8,772 nucleotides of DNA from Anaerolineaceae bacterium. Lineage in GTDB: Bacteria; Chloroflexota; Anaerolineae; JAAYZQ01. The notes beneath the pieces are model-generated. The model was not told the DNA's origin, did no database searches, and worked only from the letters and a program-made list of their open reading frames with translations. The position numbers and the translations under genes are program-made. Shown here piece after piece: positions 6,435 through 8,772 of the stretch; the first letter of the stretch is position 1, and the number at the start of each line of letters is the position of its first letter. The stretch spans positions 1 through 8,772 of the forward strand of contig JAAYZQ010000066.1 of assembly GCA_012514775.1 (NCBI GenBank), in the 5' to 3' direction.

Positions 6435-7487
6435 GTGGGCGCAGTGAGCGCAGTGAGCGGATCGAGCGGATCGAGCGGATCGAAATTGAGGATGGCAGTC
6501 GTCGGCGTGGGCCGCATGGGGCTGACCCACGCCGAGAACCTGGCCCGCCGCGTGCGCGGCGCCAGGCTCGTCGCCGTCACGACCTCGGATCCGGAGCGGG
6601 CGGACGAGGCCCGGCGCGCCGCCGGCGAGCCGGACCTGGCCGTCTATCCGGACCTGGATGCCCTCCTGGCCGGGGAGGACCTGGATGCCATCTGCATTTC
6701 CAGCAGCACGTCGGCCCACGCCGGCAACGTGGTGACCTGTGCCCGCGCCGGCCTGCATATCTTTTGCGAGAAGCCCCTGGCCCTGACCCTGGAGGACTGC
6801 GACCGGGCCATCGCCGCCGTCGAAAGCGCGGGCGTCAAGCTGATGGTCGGCCACATGCGCCGCTTTGACGCCGGCCACGTCCAGGCCAAGCGCTACATCC
6901 AGGAGGGCGCCATCGGCCGGCCCCTGGTTTTTCGGGCCATCAGCGGCGACGTCAATCCCCCGCCCGCCAGCTTTGCCGATCCGAACATCAGTGGCGGCCT
7001 CATCCTGGACGCCATGTACCACGACCTCTACCTGTCGCGGTGGCTGCTCGACGACGAGCCGGTGAGGGCCTTTGTCGAGGGCGATGCCCTGGTCGATCCG
7101 GCCGTGGGAGCCGTGGGCGACGTGGACAATGCAGTGGCGGTCTTGCGCTTTAGCCGGGGCGGCCTGGGCAGCTTTTACGTCACCCGCACCACCCGCTACG
7201 GCCACGACCTGCGCGTGGAGGTCATCGGCGATCAGGGGGCGGTGCACGTGGGGCGCTTCCGGCAAACCCCGGTGCGCCTCCTGGACCCCAGCGGCGTGCA
7301 TCACGACATGCCCTGGACGACGCCCGATCGCATGGGCGAGGCCTTTGTCGCCGAGATGCAGGCCTTTGTCGACTGCTTGCTCGAGGGAAGCGAGCCGCCC
7401 GTGGACGGCCGGGACGCGCGCGCCACGGTGGCCGCTGGATTGGCCGCCACCCGCGCCATGCGCGAGGGCCGGCCGGTGAACCTGTGA
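6435..7487 (+). CDS. Gfo/Idh/MocA family oxidoreductase, IolG paralogue (candidate scyllo-inosose or scyllo-inositol dehydrogenase)
   Basis: This is a second NAD(P)-dependent dehydrogenase, clearly paralogous to iolG (THAENLARRV, HIFCEKPLAL, VGDVDNAV, EMQAFVDCLLEG). From the GTG at 6435 it has 350 residues. The Rossmann motif is AVVGVGRMG (21-29), the catalytic lysine K113, and the Asp-His pair D192/H196 in GGLILDAMYHDLYLSRW. At the end of the second strand the Asp of IolG is replaced by Thr (VTTSD), which may alter NAD/NADP preference. The first 16 residues are a Ser/Gly/Ala/Val stretch coded by five 9-bp repeats and are outside the fold, so the start is uncertain: GTG 6435 has the better upstream signal, ATG 6492 gives 331 residues with an unusually short N-terminus. 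In context it may do the second oxidation of inosose (the IolM step) or feed scyllo-inositol into the pathway. Family is firm; substrate is inferred. Confidence 0.9.
   Translation: MGAVSAVSGSSGSSGSKLRMAVVGVGRMGLTHAENLARRVRGARLVAVTTSDPERADEARRAAGEPDLAVYPDLDALLAGEDLDAICISSSTSAHAGNVVTCARAGLHIFCEKPLALTLEDCDRAIAAVESAGVKLMVGHMRRFDAGHVQAKRYIQEGAIGRPLVFRAISGDVNPPPASFADPNISGGLILDAMYHDLYLSRWLLDDEPVRAFVEGDALVDPAVGAVGDVDNAVAVLRFSRGGLGSFYVTRTTRYGHDLRVEVIGDQGAVHVGRFRQTPVRLLDPSGVHHDMPWTTPDRMGEAFVAEMQAFVDCLLEGSEPPVDGRDARATVAAGLAATRAMREGRPVNL
6439..6483 (+). repeat. 9-bp minisatellite, five units, at the 5' end of the second dehydrogenase gene
   Basis: Two units of gcgcagtga (6439-6456) are followed by three units of gcggatcga (6457-6483); the two unit types differ at three positions. 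A period of 9 keeps the reading frame, so gain or loss of units changes only the length of the Ser/Gly-rich N-terminus, or the leader length if translation starts at 6492. Confidence 0.95.
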
Positions 7488-7524
7488 TTTCGGGCCCAGA
7501 GCCCACGATCAACTCATAAACCAG

Positions 7525-7530
7525 AAAGGA
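7525..7530 (+). promoter_or_regulatory. Ribosome binding site for the creatininase-family gene
   Basis: AAAGGA ends 10 nt before the ATG at 7541. A nearer ATG at 7531 is in another frame and opens no useful reading frame. The 53-nt gap (7488-7540) is more A/T-rich than the flanking genes and no promoter could be read in it. Confidence 0.65.
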
Positions 7531-7540
7531 ATGAAGCAAC

Positions 7541-8671
7541 ATGTCACAGTCTGTACAAACTCTGCCCCCCGGGCTGCTGCCTTCCGATCAGCCCGACCTG
7601 TTCTTTGAAGACAATGCTGTCGGCCGACTGAAAAAAGAAATATGGGAGATGAGCGACGAGCAGATCGATGCCCTCCTGGCCGAGTACGGAGTCCCCTCGC
7701 CGGTGGAGTGGGGCAAGCCGGGCTCTTATATTCAGAGCACGGTGCGCTGGCAGGTGGAGGAGAACCGGAAGAAGAACGATATAGTCTTTATCCCGGTTGG
7801 CTGCACGGAGCTCCACGGTGCCCATCTGCCCAGCGCCTCGGACACGTTCTACGTGAGCCAGATCTGCGAAGGCGTGCGGCGCTACACGGCCAAGCGAGGG
7901 GCGCCCGTCAACCTGGCGCTGCCGCCGCTGATGTACGGCGCCCACCCCTACCACCACATCGGGATGCCGGGCACGGTCATCGTTCGGGAGAACGTCGTCC
8001 GCGAGCTGCTCATCGACGTGATGCTGGGGCTGTGGAACGATGGCTTTCGCAAGCAGGTCATCATTAACAACCACGGTCAGTTGTGGGTGTTGGAATCGGC
8101 CATCCACCAGTTCCAGATGCGCTACCAGTTGCCGGGCGTGTTCCGGGTCCTGGACTGGCACCGGGCGGTGCGCGAGTTCTTCCGCACCAGCGAAAAGGGC
8201 GGCAAGTGGGACACGAACTTTGTCCACGCCGACGAGTCAGAGACATCCCTGGGGCTGTTGCTCCACCCCGACATGGTGGACATGAACTATGCGGTGGATA
8301 CCGAGGGCAAGTCGTACCTGCCCGACGGCCACTTTGACAAGTCGGTGGATCCCTTCGGCCGGCCGAGCCGCTGGTCGGAAGGGGAGGGCCAGATCGCCAT
8401 CGAGATCGCGGCCACGCCTGAGGGCGTCGTAGGCAAGGCCAAGGCAGGATCGGCCCAAAAGGCCAAGCGGCCCGTGGCGGCCATCCTGCGCTACCTGACG
8501 CTGCTCAACGATCAGATCCTGGAGACCTTCCCGTCGGGCACGGTGCCGCCCGTGGAAGAGGTGACCCTGCGCACGGAAGCCGAGATGGAGCCGTTCCTCC
8601 GCGAGCCGTTGTCGGAGGGCTGGAAGCCGGTGTACGCGCTGCCGCGGCTGGGGCAGGGCTCCGAGTTGTAG
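7541..8671 (+). CDS. Creatininase superfamily hydrolase (candidate 3-dehydro-scyllo-inosose hydrolase, IolN-like)
   Basis: This is a 376-residue metal-dependent hydrolase of the creatininase/FAPy deformylase fold. Core motifs: VGCTELHGAHLPSASDT (87-103), where E90, H92 and D101 match the metal ligands of creatininase (Glu34, His36, Asp45); NNHGQ with H178 in place of the usual NGHGGN; and FVHADESETSLGLLL (228-242), with H229 and E232/E234 completing the metal site. Classical creatininases are about 240-260 residues; this has about 80 extra N-terminal residues (including KKEIWEMSDEQIDALLAEYG) and a C-terminal tail with a Lys/Ala-rich loop (299-310). Creatinine breakdown is unlikely in this setting. 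In T. maritima the hydrolase IolN opens 3-dehydro-scyllo-inosose to 5-keto-L-gluconate, and I recall that enzyme as belonging to this superfamily. Position next to iolG and a second dehydrogenase supports an IolN-like job. Fold is firm; reaction is inferred. Confidence 0.88.
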   Translation: MSQSVQTLPPGLLPSDQPDLFFEDNAVGRLKKEIWEMSDEQIDALLAEYGVPSPVEWGKPGSYIQSTVRWQVEENRKKNDIVFIPVGCTELHGAHLPSASDTFYVSQICEGVRRYTAKRGAPVNLALPPLMYGAHPYHHIGMPGTVIVRENVVRELLIDVMLGLWNDGFRKQVIINNHGQLWVLESAIHQFQMRYQLPGVFRVLDWHRAVREFFRTSEKGGKWDTNFVHADESETSLGLLLHPDMVDMNYAVDTEGKSYLPDGHFDKSVDPFGRPSRWSEGEGQIAIEIAATPEGVVGKAKAGSAQKAKRPVAAILRYLTLLNDQILETFPSGTVPPVEEVTLRTEAEMEPFLREPLSEGWKPVYALPRLGQGSEL

Positions 8672-8724
8672 GCTGCCACACGGCAGGGACCTTTGGTCAC
8701 GCGTGGGCTGCGGCCGCGAGACCT

Positions 8725-8763
8725 GCCGGTGAGGAGCTGCACGATCCGTCGCTCCTCACCGGC
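8725..8763 (+). terminator. 13-bp-stem hairpin after the last gene, possible terminator or palindromic repeat
   Basis: GCCGGTGAGGAGC (8725-8737) and GCTCCTCACCGGC (8751-8763) are perfect inverted repeats around a 13-nt loop. It begins 53 nt after the creatininase-family stop codon and could end the operon transcript. The 9 bases left in the window after the stem contain no T-run, so a factor-independent terminator is not shown; it may instead be a dispersed repeat or mRNA-stabilising hairpin. Nothing else is seen in 8672-8772. Confidence 0.5.
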
Positions 8764-8772
8764 TGCCCGGCC

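Noticed and set aside
5556..7304. 582-codon open frame on the minus strand
   Set aside because: It is antisense to two well-supported dehydrogenase genes, and contains low-complexity SARSAHCAHCAH-type repeats that are the reverse reading of the 9-bp minisatellite. No domain or ribosome site was seen.
7541..8671. Creatinine amidohydrolase function
   Set aside because: The protein is more than 100 residues longer than classical creatininases and sits in an inositol-type cluster with no creatinine or guanidine genes.

Overview
The window is GC-rich (roughly 60-65 % by eye), and every supported gene lies on the + strand, with short gaps and a mix of ATG and GTG starts. Gene content, protein style and a 30-bp GTAGGGGCG-type palindrome suggest an uncultured or environmental Chloroflexota-like bacterium (Anaerolineae/Caldilineae type). 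This is inference from pattern, not a database match. There are no RNA genes, insertion sequences, CRISPR arrays or phage genes.

Layout. Positions 1-1212 hold the 3' part of a sugar-binding protein gene; the visible part has the end of one periplasmic-binding domain fused to a second, almost complete copy. A perfect 30-bp palindrome (1229-1258) separates it from a ribose/xylose-type permease (1309-2313) and a single-domain ABC ATPase (2396-3172). Together these make a CUT2-type sugar or cyclitol importer. Next come a uroporphyrinogen-decarboxylase-superfamily protein (3281-4423), a TIM-barrel ketose 3-epimerase-like protein (4456-5307), a very recognisable myo-inositol 2-dehydrogenase IolG (5412-6425), a second Gfo/Idh/MocA dehydrogenase (6435-7487) and a creatininase-superfamily hydrolase (7541-8671). 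A 13-bp-stem hairpin (8725-8763) closes the window.

How the genes may work together. IolG, a second dehydrogenase, a creatininase-fold hydrolase and a tagatose-3-epimerase-like protein are the enzyme classes of the non-IolCDE inositol route described in Thermotoga maritima (IolG, IolM, IolN, IolO). In that route myo-inositol goes to scyllo-inosose, then 3-dehydro-scyllo-inosose, then 5-keto-L-gluconate, then D-tagaturonate. The working model is therefore an operon that imports myo-inositol or a related cyclitol and opens the ring by hydrolysis. Here the second oxidation would be done by a Gfo/Idh/MocA enzyme instead of the zinc alcohol dehydrogenase IolM, and the importer is CUT2-type. No iolB, iolC, iolD or iolE and no regulator are visible. 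The UroD-like protein has no assigned role in this pathway.

Most notable points: the tandem-fused binding protein with an abrupt change in repeat identity, the likely alternative inositol pathway, a 9-bp minisatellite coding the N-terminus of the second dehydrogenase, and a His in place of the usual third Cys metal ligand in the UroD-like protein.
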